From the IMG/VR virus record IMGVR_UViG_3300024520_000299, positions 1 to 33,244 of that record: a DNA stretch of 33,244 nucleotides; one strand, 5' to 3'. Both the position numbers and the translations under genes were made by a program. The DNA comes from a virus. The notes below the pieces were generated by a model, which was not told the DNA's origin, did not search any database, and saw nothing but the letters and a program-made list of their open reading frames with translations. Of this stretch, positions 12,232-20,577 are shown piece after piece (positions within the stretch are counted from its first letter, which is position 1; each line of letters opens with the position of its first letter).

Positions 12232-13410
12232 ATGTTATGGATTAATAAAAAGAGAAAACTATCTGAATTAAACCCTGCTGAATATAACCCACGCATGGTT
12301 ACTGCAAAACAGAAAGAGGATTTATCTACTAGCTTAGATAAGTTCGATGTTGCCGCACCAATCATAATAAACCTAGACAACACCATCATCGGTGGTCATC
12401 AAAGATACCACATACTAAAAGAAAAGGGATGGCATGATGTCGATGTCCGCATACCAGAAAGACAACTTACTAAAGATGAAGAGGTAGAGCTTAACATTAG
12501 ACTTAATAAGAACTTAGGTCAATGGGACTATGCTGCCTTAGCAAATATAGATGATGAGATACTAAAGACTGTCGGATTCACAGAAGAAGAGATGGCAGAT
12601 ATGTTTGGGTTAGACACAGAAGAAGGACTAACTGATCCCGATGACATACCAGAAGTTAAGGAAGAAACATATGTCAAGCTAGGAGATATATACCAACTTG
12701 GAGAACATAGGCTAGTTTGTGGAGATGCTACAAGCACAGATGCTGTGGATAGGCTTATGAACGGACAGAAAGCTGATATGGTGTTTACCGATCCTCCTTA
12801 CTTGATGGGCTTTAATGGAAGTGTGCACTCGGATGGAAGTAAAAGTTATAATTCGAGATATGGTGCTATAAAAAATGATAAAATGTCAGAAGTAGAAGGG
12901 GAAGAGTTTGTGACAAAGTTTGTTTCTATTATAGAGCGATATACCTTAGGAGCATTTTACATTTGCTTCTATCGGCTGGGTTTAGATAAACTATTTTATT
13001 CATTAGGGATGACGAACCTCCTGTATAGAGCTTTAATAATATGGAATAAGGGTAATCACACACTTTCAAATAGTGACTACATGTCAAAATATGAGCCAAT
13101 AGTGTATGGGTGGGTTGATGTCCACGAGTTTAATGGACGCCCTGATTATGACATATGGGAGATAAAAAGAACCAAAAAAAATGATTTGCACCCCACCATG
13201 AAACCAATTGAATTGTGTAGTAAGGCAATAACGAATAGTTCAAAAACTAATGACAAAATACTCGATCTCTTCGGTGGAAGCGGCTCAACCCTAATAGCCT
13301 GTGAAAGACTCAAGCGTAAATGCTATATGATGGAGCTAGATCCACATTATTGTCAGGTAATTATAGAGAGATGGGAGCAATTCTCTGGAAACAAAGCAGT
13401 TAAGCTGTGA
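12232..13410 (+). CDS. ParB-like/beta-class DNA methyltransferase (392 aa)
   Basis: Transfers a methyl group from SAM to DNA (N6-adenine or N4-cytosine type). The N-terminal domain (about 1-130) is ParB/sulfiredoxin-like, with NPR at 19-21 and IIGGHQRY at 52-59. The catalytic domain has the permuted beta-class order: FTDPPY (catalytic motif, 185-190) comes before HPTMKP (320-325) and the SAM-binding DLFGGSGST (345-353). No restriction endonuclease is adjacent, so it is probably an orphan enzyme protecting phage DNA or marking it for packaging. The start has GAGGGG 6 nt upstream, inside a hairpin. It sits immediately before the packaging genes. Confidence 0.9.
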   Translation: MLWINKKRKLSELNPAEYNPRMVTAKQKEDLSTSLDKFDVAAPIIINLDNTIIGGHQRYHILKEKGWHDVDVRIPERQLTKDEEVELNIRLNKNLGQWDYAALANIDDEILKTVGFTEEEMADMFGLDTEEGLTDPDDIPEVKEETYVKLGDIYQLGEHRLVCGDATSTDAVDRLMNGQKADMVFTDPPYLMGFNGSVHSDGSKSYNSRYGAIKNDKMSEVEGEEFVTKFVSIIERYTLGAFYICFYRLGLDKLFYSLGMTNLLYRALIIWNKGNHTLSNSDYMSKYEPIVYGWVDVHEFNGRPDYDIWEIKRTKKNDLHPTMKPIELCSKAITNSSKTNDKILDLFGGSGSTLIACERLKRKCYMMELDPHYCQVIIERWEQFSGNKAVKL

Positions 13411-13451
13411 ATAACCTGTTGATGGATTGTTAACAAAGTAGAGAAATAGAT

Positions 13452-13838
13452 ATGTATAAAAAGAGTGTGATATTAAAGAAGATTAGAGAGAACTTATCAA
13501 AAGGATCAGGTGTGTTTAATGCCTGTAATGCTGCTGGTGTTCCTTATGGTACAGTATGGACATGGCGTAATCGTAGACCAATGATTGAGAGATACTTTCA
13601 GAAGATGTTAACTCAAAGAGTTCAGTTGGTAGAAGATGCGTTATATAAAGGAGCGATCTCCGGAAACACTACTGCACAAATATTCTACCTTAAAAATAGA
13701 GGGAAAGGTTGGGCTGATGGGCCGATAGTAGATCAGTCAAACAAAGTAACATTCAACGTCAACTGGGTGATTGATGGAAAAAGATCTTACATTGCACCAC
13801 AATCAAGGTTTAGTCTGGAAGAGCCAGAGTCGTTATAG
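13452..13838 (+). CDS. terS: Putative small terminase subunit (128 aa)
   Basis: Probably recognises phage DNA to start packaging. An N-terminal HTH-like region (about 5-45, with GVFNACNAAGVPYGTVWTWRN) is followed by a helical oligomerisation region ending in AQIFYLKNRGKGWAD, which resembles the C-terminus of many TerS proteins. It overlaps the large terminase by 65 nt, so its last ~20 residues are constrained by both frames. Assignment rests on the HTH plus the position next to TerL; TerS sequences are poorly conserved. Confidence 0.75.
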   Translation: MYKKSVILKKIRENLSKGSGVFNACNAAGVPYGTVWTWRNRRPMIERYFQKMLTQRVQLVEDALYKGAISGNTTAQIFYLKNRGKGWADGPIVDQSNKVTFNVNWVIDGKRSYIAPQSRFSLEEPESL

Positions 13839-15105
13839 AGTCTTAGTTGCCGGTAGAAGGTTTGGCAAGACTGTATTGGCACTCAATGAGTTATTTCAGA
13901 ATGCGATTGTGAATGATGAGTCGCTCAACTGGTACATAGCACCAACATATAAGCAAGCGAAGATGATAGCCTGGCGTATGTTGATTAAGATGATACCACC
14001 AGAAATAATCACAAAGAAGAACGAATCAGAGTTATATATACGCTTCCCGAATGGTTCAACGATTGAGCTGAAAGGTGCGGACAATGAGGATAGCTTGAGA
14101 GGTGTTGGATTATCCTTTTCGGTTCTAGATGAATTTGCATCAATGAAAGCAAATGTTTGGAGTGAGATTGTAAGGCCTATGTTAACAGATATGAAAGGTC
14201 GAGCGTTGTTCATTGGTACACCCAAAGGTAAAAACTCTATGTTTGAGATGTATGTCAAAGGCCAAAAGGGCATTGATGGGTTTGAAAGCTGGAAGTTCGG
14301 AACAGTAGATAATCCATTTATAGACCCCGATGAAGTTGAACAAGCACGGAAAGAACTACCTGAAAGATATTTCAGGCAAGAGTATGAAGCAAGCTTTGAA
14401 GATTATACGGGTATTGTATGGCCAGAGTTTGATGAACGTACACATGTAATTGACCCGATCCCACTAGAAGATCATTGGGAGCGGCTGGGAGTGATAGATC
14501 CTGCGGTTACAGGCACTACAGGGGTGCTGTGGGGTGCGATCTCCGATGATGGAACGATCTACATCTATGATGAGTTCAGAGAGGCTAACAAGCGAGTTTC
14601 AGACGTTGTAGACAGTATGAAGGCAATAGATCAAGTAGAGCGCTGGTTGATAGATCCAGCAGCAAAGAACAGTATGGCGATGAAGTTTGGGGATCTGTAT
14701 AGCATATATGACGAATACCGAGACAGTGGCGTTTACGCTGGTTTTGCTGAAAAGGATATAGATGCAGGTATTAACAGAGTAGGAGAATACTTCAAGACAG
14801 GCAAGCTCAAGATCTTCTCTACCTGCAAATGGTTACTGTGGGAGTTAGAGCGATACCATTACGTTGAAGATAGAGATTCAGGGTTAGGGTTAGTAAAGCC
14901 AAAGCCATACAAGAAAGACGATCATTTGTGTGACTGTTTAAGATACTTGATTATGAGTAGATTCCCTAAACCAGCAAGGCCAAGAGGTAAAGTGGTATAC
15001 AAGACACAAGATCAAATAGCACATGAGAAAGCACAAGCAGCAGCCCGAAAGAAGGTTCGTGAAGCTAAAGAGATGACAAGTGAATTTATAGGGAGTGATT
15101 GGTGA
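13774..15105 (+). CDS. terL: Terminase large subunit (443 aa)
   Basis: ATP-driven packaging motor and headful or cos nuclease. ATPase domain: Walker A AGRRFGKT (26-33), Walker B FSVLDE (115-120) and coupling motif GTPKG (148-152). Nuclease domain of RNase H fold: D242 in GVIDPAVTG, D294 in LIDPAAK, and acidic residues in KKDDHLCDCLRY (about 381-391). Length is normal for the family. ATG 13774 is preferred over TTG 13771; only a weak GGTGA precedes it, so coupling to the small subunit is likely. Confidence 0.95.
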   Translation: MEKDLTLHHNQGLVWKSQSRYRVLVAGRRFGKTVLALNELFQNAIVNDESLNWYIAPTYKQAKMIAWRMLIKMIPPEIITKKNESELYIRFPNGSTIELKGADNEDSLRGVGLSFSVLDEFASMKANVWSEIVRPMLTDMKGRALFIGTPKGKNSMFEMYVKGQKGIDGFESWKFGTVDNPFIDPDEVEQARKELPERYFRQEYEASFEDYTGIVWPEFDERTHVIDPIPLEDHWERLGVIDPAVTGTTGVLWGAISDDGTIYIYDEFREANKRVSDVVDSMKAIDQVERWLIDPAAKNSMAMKFGDLYSIYDEYRDSGVYAGFAEKDIDAGINRVGEYFKTGKLKIFSTCKWLLWELERYHYVEDRDSGLGLVKPKPYKKDDHLCDCLRYLIMSRFPKPARPRGKVVYKTQDQIAHEKAQAAARKKVREAKEMTSEFIGSDW

Positions 15106-15314
15106 TGAAGAAGTTTTTTTTAAGAGTAAGGATGAAGTATATATTGTGGCGATACAAGTGGAGTCAGCGTTATATCAGCCGTATTGATAGGGTATATGTA
15201 GACGCTTGTGAAAGACTTGGAACCAGTAAGGGGTATAGGGAGACATTTTATCGACTTATTGATAATGGGTCGCTCGGAGCTGGTTTTCAGATTGAAAAGG
15301 GGTATAGAATATGA
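15105..15314 (+). CDS. Small basic protein (69 aa)
   Basis: Very basic and aromatic, with a helical first half (FFLRVRMKYILWRYKWSQRYI) that may associate with membrane or nucleic acid. The ATG overlaps the terminase stop, with GGGAG 9 nt upstream. No family recognised. It lies between terminase and portal together with two other small genes. Confidence 0.6.
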   Translation: MKKFFLRVRMKYILWRYKWSQRYISRIDRVYVDACERLGTSKGYRETFYRLIDNGSLGAGFQIEKGYRI

Positions 15315-15574
15315 ACACGGATTATATCTTACTGGTAATGATTATTTATGTATTGGTCAAAGAGTTTCTCTGGAATCGTAAGGAGCAGAAGTTATTGGAT
15401 CGTATTATGTCAAAGGATTATGGGGAGTACAGGGCAGGAAGCGTTAAGCACAAGAAACCTGAATATCCACCATCGTTGTTTGATGATGAAGCAGAAGCAG
15501 ATATGGAAGCACAGTTGAGAGGGTTGGAGAAGAAGTCTGATAGTCTTGTTGGTGACATGTATACCAAGGTGTGA
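15311..15574 (+). CDS. Small TM protein of the packaging region (87 aa)
   Basis: One N-terminal hydrophobic segment (about residues 5-17, YILLVMIIYVLVK), then a charged linker and a helical acidic C-terminus. Short single-TM proteins between terminase and portal are frequent in phages of this type, with unknown function. Start overlaps the previous stop as ATGA. Confidence 0.65.
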   Translation: MNTDYILLVMIIYVLVKEFLWNRKEQKLLDRIMSKDYGEYRAGSVKHKKPEYPPSLFDDEAEADMEAQLRGLEKKSDSLVGDMYTKV

Positions 15575-15575
15575 T

Positions 15576-15755
15576 ATGAAAATATGTGCCGTGTGTGAAA
15601 AGAGATTCATGGGGCTAGGCAATCATGCTGTTAGGCATTATCCAAATCCAAGAAACATACAAGATGTATGCTGTTGCAGTACAGCGTGTGCAGTCAAATG
15701 CATTGACAAGGCACTTTGGGATGAGGTTGCACAAATACAGGAGTCTAAGACATGA
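15576..15755 (+). CDS. Small Cys-rich zinc-finger-like protein (59 aa)
   Basis: CAVCEKRF (residues 4-11), two His in a NHAVRHY stretch and the cluster VCCCSTACAVKC (about 31-42) give at least eight potential ligands; the spacing recalls small treble-clef or TRASH-like domains. ATG 15576 follows AAGGTG. Overlaps the portal start by 4 nt. It might be a small DNA- or protein-binding factor; no named family recognised. Confidence 0.65.
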   Translation: MKICAVCEKRFMGLGNHAVRHYPNPRNIQDVCCCSTACAVKCIDKALWDEVAQIQESKT

Positions 15756-17845
15756 TATGGGATAAAGGTGGGAGCAATAAGCAAACCGATGGTGAGAACT
15801 TAATCGTATCAGAAGCAGAAGACAAGTTGAATGAAGCGTTACAGCATCGTAGATGGTATGAAAGACAGTGGTATATCAACATGAGTTTCTATCTTGGGTT
15901 TCAGTGGATTCGTTGGAATAGTGATTCATGGCGTATTGAGATCCCCCCTGCTCCATCATGGAGAATAAGACTTACTTGTAATCACCTGCAACCAATCATA
16001 GCGAAGTATGTAGGTAGAATCAAGAAGAACAGACCTGTCTTGAATGTTGTACCTGCTACAGAAGAGGAATCAGACAAGAATACAGCGGTATATTCACAGG
16101 AAGTATTAGAGCATATTGAACGTGTAGTGAAGCTTGCCAACAAGAACACAAGACTTGCGACGTTGGTATCTGTATATGGAACAGGGTTTAAAGATCATTA
16201 CTGGGATGGATCTGCTGGGGATCGGATAGAAGAGCCACGTGTTACAAAGAGCGAACAGACTATTACAGATGATGATGGTTATCCTATCGTAGATGAATAC
16301 GGACAGCCACAGACAGAGACAGTTGAAACACCTGAGTTGGACAAGAAAGGAGAGCCGATTGTAGATTCGTTTAACTTGGGAGAAGTAGCAGTTGAAGTGC
16401 TTGGGCCGTTTGAGGTAGTACCACAGCCAGGTGCTAGACACATAGACGATTGTGAGTGGGTATTTAAGTGCAAACTGCGTAGCTTAGAGTGGATAAGAAG
16501 TACATACAAGGAAGGATATAAAGTTAATCCTGAGACTAGCAAAGGTTCAACTCCTATGGAGAAACAGTTGTTGCAGTTGATAGGTGAATCAAAAGTATAT
16601 GGAGATGCGAAACCAAGGAAATCACATATAGTAAACAAAGATGATGAACTAAAAGAAGGATTTGCGACAGTTAAAGAATGGCGTGTAAAACCAAATAAAA
16701 CACATGCACGTGGTCGTTTAGTTGTCTTTGCTAATGGGATATTGCTGCATGATGGTGATTTACCTTATGAAGCGTGGATCAAGACCAAGTCGCTTGGGAT
16801 TAAGCAGTATGACTTCACAGAGGTACACGATAGGTTCTGGGGACGTACACCACTTGAAGATCTTATTCCTTTGCAGGTTGAGTACAACAAGACACGATCT
16901 CAGATCATAGAGATAAAGAATCGTATGAGTAAACCGCATTGGATTGTAGCAGAGGGGCAGAATGTTCCAAAGGAAGGAATACCAACAGAACCAGGTGCGA
17001 TTATCAGATATACACCAGTTGCAGGTGCGCAAGAACCGCATCAAACTAAGATGTCACCGCTTCCGGCATATGTTCATAAGGATTTAGAAAGTAATCTCAA
17101 TGACATGCAGAATATATCGAGTCAGCATGAAGTATCAAGAGGAACAGTCCCTCCTGGTGTTGGATCAGGTGTAGCTATCCAGTTGTTGCTTGAGCAAGAT
17201 GAAACACCTATTGGCCCGACCATTGAGAGATATGAGCAGGTTGAGGGTGAGAGTGGGATGTTGATCTTGAATCTGGTTAAAGAGAAGTATAAAGAACCAC
17301 GAAAGATCGTGTTGATAGGAAAAGATAATGAGTTGTTAGTAAAGGATTTCACAGCTAGTGAGAATATGCCAACTGACGTAATTGTACAGTCAGGGACAGC
17401 AATGCCACAGAGTAAAGCAGCCAGACAAGCGATGGTGATGGATCTATGGAGAGAAGGAATGTTAAAAGATGAGAGTAAAGCATTAAGACTATTAGAGCTA
17501 GGAAATGTAGAGGAGTTGTTTGAGGAAGTAAATGCAGATGAGAAGATGGCTGAGATAGAGAACAGGCGTGTAAAAGAAGGACAGCCAATACAAGTGTATG
17601 AGTTTGAGAACCATATTATACATGTTGATTTTCATGATAAATTGCGTAAGTCGCTGTGGTATGAGAATGCTGATGAGCAGTTACGAATGATGATAGATCA
17701 GCATCAGCAGGAGCATGAGTCGTATATGCAACCACCACCAGGACAGGAAGGGCCGCCACCAGGTGGACAACCTCCTATGGAAGGTGAGATGCCACCAGCG
17801 GAACTACCACAAGAAGGAATGATGCCACCAATGGGGGCAGGTTAA
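15752..17845 (+). CDS. Portal protein, P22-like (697 aa)
   Basis: Forms the dodecameric ring at the head vertex through which DNA passes. The size and the N-terminal pattern (WYERQWYINMSFYLGFQWIRW, then TCNHLQPIIAKYVGRIKKNRP) match the P22-type portal family. A central FWGRTPLEDLIPLQVEYNK block and a long C-terminal helical region follow. The last ~45 residues are rich in Pro, Gly, Met and Gln, a low-complexity tail. It lies in the expected order after TerL. Overlap with the previous gene is 4 nt. Confidence 0.88.
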   Translation: MIWDKGGSNKQTDGENLIVSEAEDKLNEALQHRRWYERQWYINMSFYLGFQWIRWNSDSWRIEIPPAPSWRIRLTCNHLQPIIAKYVGRIKKNRPVLNVVPATEEESDKNTAVYSQEVLEHIERVVKLANKNTRLATLVSVYGTGFKDHYWDGSAGDRIEEPRVTKSEQTITDDDGYPIVDEYGQPQTETVETPELDKKGEPIVDSFNLGEVAVEVLGPFEVVPQPGARHIDDCEWVFKCKLRSLEWIRSTYKEGYKVNPETSKGSTPMEKQLLQLIGESKVYGDAKPRKSHIVNKDDELKEGFATVKEWRVKPNKTHARGRLVVFANGILLHDGDLPYEAWIKTKSLGIKQYDFTEVHDRFWGRTPLEDLIPLQVEYNKTRSQIIEIKNRMSKPHWIVAEGQNVPKEGIPTEPGAIIRYTPVAGAQEPHQTKMSPLPAYVHKDLESNLNDMQNISSQHEVSRGTVPPGVGSGVAIQLLLEQDETPIGPTIERYEQVEGESGMLILNLVKEKYKEPRKIVLIGKDNELLVKDFTASENMPTDVIVQSGTAMPQSKAARQAMVMDLWREGMLKDESKALRLLELGNVEELFEEVNADEKMAEIENRRVKEGQPIQVYEFENHIIHVDFHDKLRKSLWYENADEQLRMMIDQHQQEHESYMQPPPGQEGPPPGGQPPMEGEMPPAELPQEGMMPPMGAG

Positions 17846-17962
17846 ATGGATACACTAGATTTTCACTCAAGACTAACAATTAAAATAGGCACTTTCTTCC
17901 CTAAAGAGTCTGTGTTTGTGGGTCTAGTTTCCATTGTACCTGCCTCGTTAAAAGGAGAATAA
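17846..17962 (+). CDS. Tiny ORF after portal (38 aa)
   Basis: The ATG directly follows the portal stop, and GGGGG lies 8 nt upstream. The 38-residue product has no motif; its middle is moderately hydrophobic (SVFVGLVSIVPASL). Its stop lies just after the GGAG site of the next small gene. It may be a real small protein or only a translated spacer, and the evidence is weak. Confidence 0.4.
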   Translation: MDTLDFHSRLTIKIGTFFPKESVFVGLVSIVPASLKGE

Positions 17963-17964
17963 AT

Positions 17965-18111
17965 ATGTCAAGAAACACAGAAGCATTAAATAGACAGAGA
18001 CAGATGGAAATGAGAAGCAAAGAATACGAGAAAGAAGAGAAGTCTAAAAAGCGCAGGGCAGTATTAAAAAAGATGATAGAGAAATACAAGGCAATGGGCG
18101 GAGGATCTTAG
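17965..18111 (+). CDS. Small lysine/arginine-rich helical protein, paralogue 1 (48 aa)
   Basis: A GGAG site precedes an ATG opening 48 codons. The product is one long, strongly basic, charged helix (KEYEKEEKSKKRRAVLKKM) ending MIEKYKAMGGGS. The next gene repeats the KxMIxKYKxM block, so the two are paralogues. Placed between portal and scaffold genes, it could be a minor virion or DNA-associated protein. No family recognised. Confidence 0.55.
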   Translation: MSRNTEALNRQRQMEMRSKEYEKEEKSKKRRAVLKKMIEKYKAMGGGS

Positions 18112-18114
18112 TAA

Positions 18115-18228
18115 ATGGCAAAACCAACGTATTTAAATCCGAATAAGAAAGAAGAAGACAAGAAGAAACGTCAGAAAGCGTTAGCGAAGATGATAGGGAA
18201 GTACAAGGTTATGAGTAAGAAGTATTAA
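18115..18228 (+). CDS. Small lysine-rich helical protein, paralogue 2 (37 aa)
   Basis: Shares KALAKMIGKYKVM with the KAVL-type block of the preceding gene at the same distance from the C-terminus; the nucleotide level has diverged. Start follows GGAGG at 10-nt spacing. Thirty-seven residues with about twelve lysines. Its retention as a second copy suggests both are expressed, but function is unknown. Confidence 0.5.
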   Translation: MAKPTYLNPNKKEEDKKKRQKALAKMIGKYKVMSKKY

Positions 18229-18300
18229 ACGACCGAGTCTGCACAGTGTAGACAGTCGTTGTAGTATAAATAGACCGAGCGGCATTAACAGTCGAAAGAC
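18228..18300 (+). ncRNA. Structured leader candidate before the scaffold gene
   Basis: In the gap 18229-18337 an interrupted stem pairs AACGAC with GTCGTT (18228-18233 with 18255-18260) and continues as GTCTGCA/TGTAGAC (18237-18243 with 18247-18253). A GTC-GAAA-GAC hairpin with a GNRA tetraloop sits at 18291-18300. CAGTCG occurs three times (18253, 18289, 18318) and GACCGAG twice (18231, 18273). A TATAAA at 18265-18270 lacks a matching -35. It could be an mRNA leader controlling the capsid operon or a processing site. Confidence 0.45.
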
Positions 18301-18337
18301 CAAGTTGATGTGACATGCAGTCGCAAGGAGGTAAGTG

Positions 18338-19225
18338 ATGTATTTATGGAATATGTTGTTTGTTTTGGGTTTTGGTTTGGAAGATGGAGAAAGCATGATA
18401 GTTGAGCCTGGAACTACCGAAGACCAAGGTGCTAGTGATGGAACTGTGGGAGTCAGTGAACCTGATGTAAGTGGGGAACCTGACCAACCTGCCAGTAGTC
18501 AACCGGCCCAGTCTGATTGGTATGACGGAGTGAAGAATACCATGCTAGAGCGTGTACCTGCTCGATTTAAAGAAAGATTCTCTGAGTTAAGTGGAGAGGA
18601 ACTCTTTGAAATGATTGAGAAGGGAGACGACTACACCAACAAAACAACAGAAGTAAAGAGGGAAAGAGAAGGATTAGATCCATATATTCGTATGGATAAT
18701 TGGATGAATCATCCAGATAATAGACAGAAAGCAGAGAAGATTTTAGCTTTAATAAGGGAAGATACGGCAGCAGTCGCACAGGACTCCGATGGAGTTGACG
18801 ATCCCTATATGAGCGAGATTAACTCATTGAAGAATACCATTCAGACAATGCAGAATTCAGCGAGAGATCGTGAGGCTGTAAACATTCAGAATGATATTCA
18901 GAAGGAGTACGATCAAGTTAAGGGGAAGTATGAGTTTCTTAGTGACTTTGATATGAAGAACATAATGGCTCTTTCGTACCAAAATGGTAAGAAATTACCT
19001 GCGATTGCGAAAGAATATGTTAAGAATATTGAAGGCGCAAGAGATACCGTCAAGAAAAACTACATCAAGGAAAAAGTCAGTGATACTGGCTCTGGAATGG
19101 GATCTCCTGGTGGTAATGCTCCGACTCCGACTGGAAGAAAGCTCTCTCTGAGTGATGGATCAGCTAAGAAATCTTTTGCTAATTCCTTGAAAGCTTACAT
19201 GAAGGATGCGGTAAGAGATACTTAA
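18338..19225 (+). CDS. Putative scaffolding protein (295 aa)
   Basis: Acidic, mostly helical protein directly before the major capsid gene, the usual place for an assembly scaffold. Residues ~20-60 are a disordered Gly/Ser/Asp/Pro region, residues ~60-250 are charged helices (RFKERFSELSGEELFEMIEKG and later segments), and the C-terminus is basic (about 260-295, GRKLSLSDGSAKKS), as expected for coat-binding tails. ATG 18338 has GGAGG 6 nt upstream but gives an oddly hydrophobic first 14 residues. ATG 18395 with GGAGA 4 nt upstream is a plausible alternative giving MIVEPGTTED. Confidence 0.75.
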   Translation: MYLWNMLFVLGFGLEDGESMIVEPGTTEDQGASDGTVGVSEPDVSGEPDQPASSQPAQSDWYDGVKNTMLERVPARFKERFSELSGEELFEMIEKGDDYTNKTTEVKREREGLDPYIRMDNWMNHPDNRQKAEKILALIREDTAAVAQDSDGVDDPYMSEINSLKNTIQTMQNSARDREAVNIQNDIQKEYDQVKGKYEFLSDFDMKNIMALSYQNGKKLPAIAKEYVKNIEGARDTVKKNYIKEKVSDTGSGMGSPGGNAPTPTGRKLSLSDGSAKKSFANSLKAYMKDAVRDT

Positions 19226-19240
19226 TAACAGGAGGAAATG

Positions 19241-20563
19241 ATGGGTCAAACATTAGCCAATTTTCAGGCTGCATTAAAGAGAGATTATCACGGGCCGATT
19301 ATCGATTCGTTGAGAAATCTATCACCAACATACAGACTTATTGAGAAGAATGAGGAAGATGTTAGTGGTGATACTTTAACAGCATATGTACCAATTAAAA
19401 CAAGAAGAAATCAGGGTATTGCATCCATTGCGGAGAATGCCGCTTTACCACCTGCACAGAACTCTGCGTTCTTGCAGCTCGCTATTCCATTAACGAACAC
19501 TTATGGAAGAATCGAGTTTACAGGGCAAACAATGGCAGCTTCCAGAAAGTCTTCTACAGCATTTGCGAAGGTCGTAGATGTTGAAGTTAATGGAATGGTA
19601 GAAGCAATGAAGATCAATGTTAATAGAATGCTTTGTAATGGTAATGGAACTGGTTATCTGGGCCAGACAAATGGAACAGGTGGCGGCGCCGATGCTACTG
19701 TGACTGTTAATAATCCTGGAACACAGTATCTTGAAGAGGGACAGAGCATTTATTCCTTAGATGCTGAAACTGCAGGTACAGCTACTGGTGATGTTGATAT
19801 TTCAGAAGGTTTAACAGCAGCAACAGCTTACAGAGTTGGACCTATCACAAGTGATACAACTTTTGAGCTATATGATTCAGCATTTGCATCAATAGCTACT
19901 GAGAAATGGAGTGATAACAGGTTCTTGTTTCGATATGGATCTCAAGACAATGAAATGATGGGTCTTAGAGGTGTCATTGATAACGAAGCCATTAAAGCTA
20001 CATCTTCTTGGTTTGGGTTTGGTAATGCTATTACAACCATTTATGGATCATCAAGGGTAACGAATCCAATACTTGATGCAAACATCGTTCATAACAATAA
20101 TGCAACTCAGGTTCTAACAGAAGCTAACATGGAGAATACTCTAGATACTATAGAGAAAGCTTCTGGACAGTTGGGTGCAATTGGAAAGAGATGTATCATC
20201 ACATCCTATGGAGTAAAGAGAGCATACGTTGATCTGTTGCAGGCTGACAGACGTTATGTCAAACCTCTTAATCTGGTTGGTGGATGGAAAGCTATTGCTT
20301 ATCAATATGGTAATGAAGAGATTCCTATCATCGTTGATAAACAAGCTGTACCTAACACCATGATGTTCGTGAACACGAAGTTTCTAGCTATCTATCGCGC
20401 AAGTGAATTTGATTGGTTAGATTATGACGGTTCCATGTTCCAGAGAAAGATCGATTCTAATGGTGAGTACGATGCTTACACAGCAACTATGTACTGCTAT
20501 ATGAATCTTGGTTGTTCTAACTTTAAGGCACAAGGTGCTTTGAGAGACATAACAGAAGCGTAA
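19241..20563 (+). CDS. Major capsid protein, HK97-fold type (440 aa)
   Basis: Main shell protein. The N-terminal part (ALKRDYHGPIIDSLRNLSP, then a TLTAYVPIKTRRNQG strand region about 45-60) and the C-terminal part (FVNTKFLAIYRASEFDWLDYDGSMF) fit phage capsid proteins made with a separate scaffold. Residues ~141-233 form a Gly/Thr-rich beta insertion that looks like a separate surface domain. ATG 19241 is chosen for 5-nt spacing from GGAGG; ATG 19238 is too close. The length is usual for the fold. Confidence 0.85.
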   Translation: MGQTLANFQAALKRDYHGPIIDSLRNLSPTYRLIEKNEEDVSGDTLTAYVPIKTRRNQGIASIAENAALPPAQNSAFLQLAIPLTNTYGRIEFTGQTMAASRKSSTAFAKVVDVEVNGMVEAMKINVNRMLCNGNGTGYLGQTNGTGGGADATVTVNNPGTQYLEEGQSIYSLDAETAGTATGDVDISEGLTAATAYRVGPITSDTTFELYDSAFASIATEKWSDNRFLFRYGSQDNEMMGLRGVIDNEAIKATSSWFGFGNAITTIYGSSRVTNPILDANIVHNNNATQVLTEANMENTLDTIEKASGQLGAIGKRCIITSYGVKRAYVDLLQADRRYVKPLNLVGGWKAIAYQYGNEEIPIIVDKQAVPNTMMFVNTKFLAIYRASEFDWLDYDGSMFQRKIDSNGEYDAYTATMYCYMNLGCSNFKAQGALRDITEA

Positions 20564-20577
20564 CTTTTGATTAGTAT

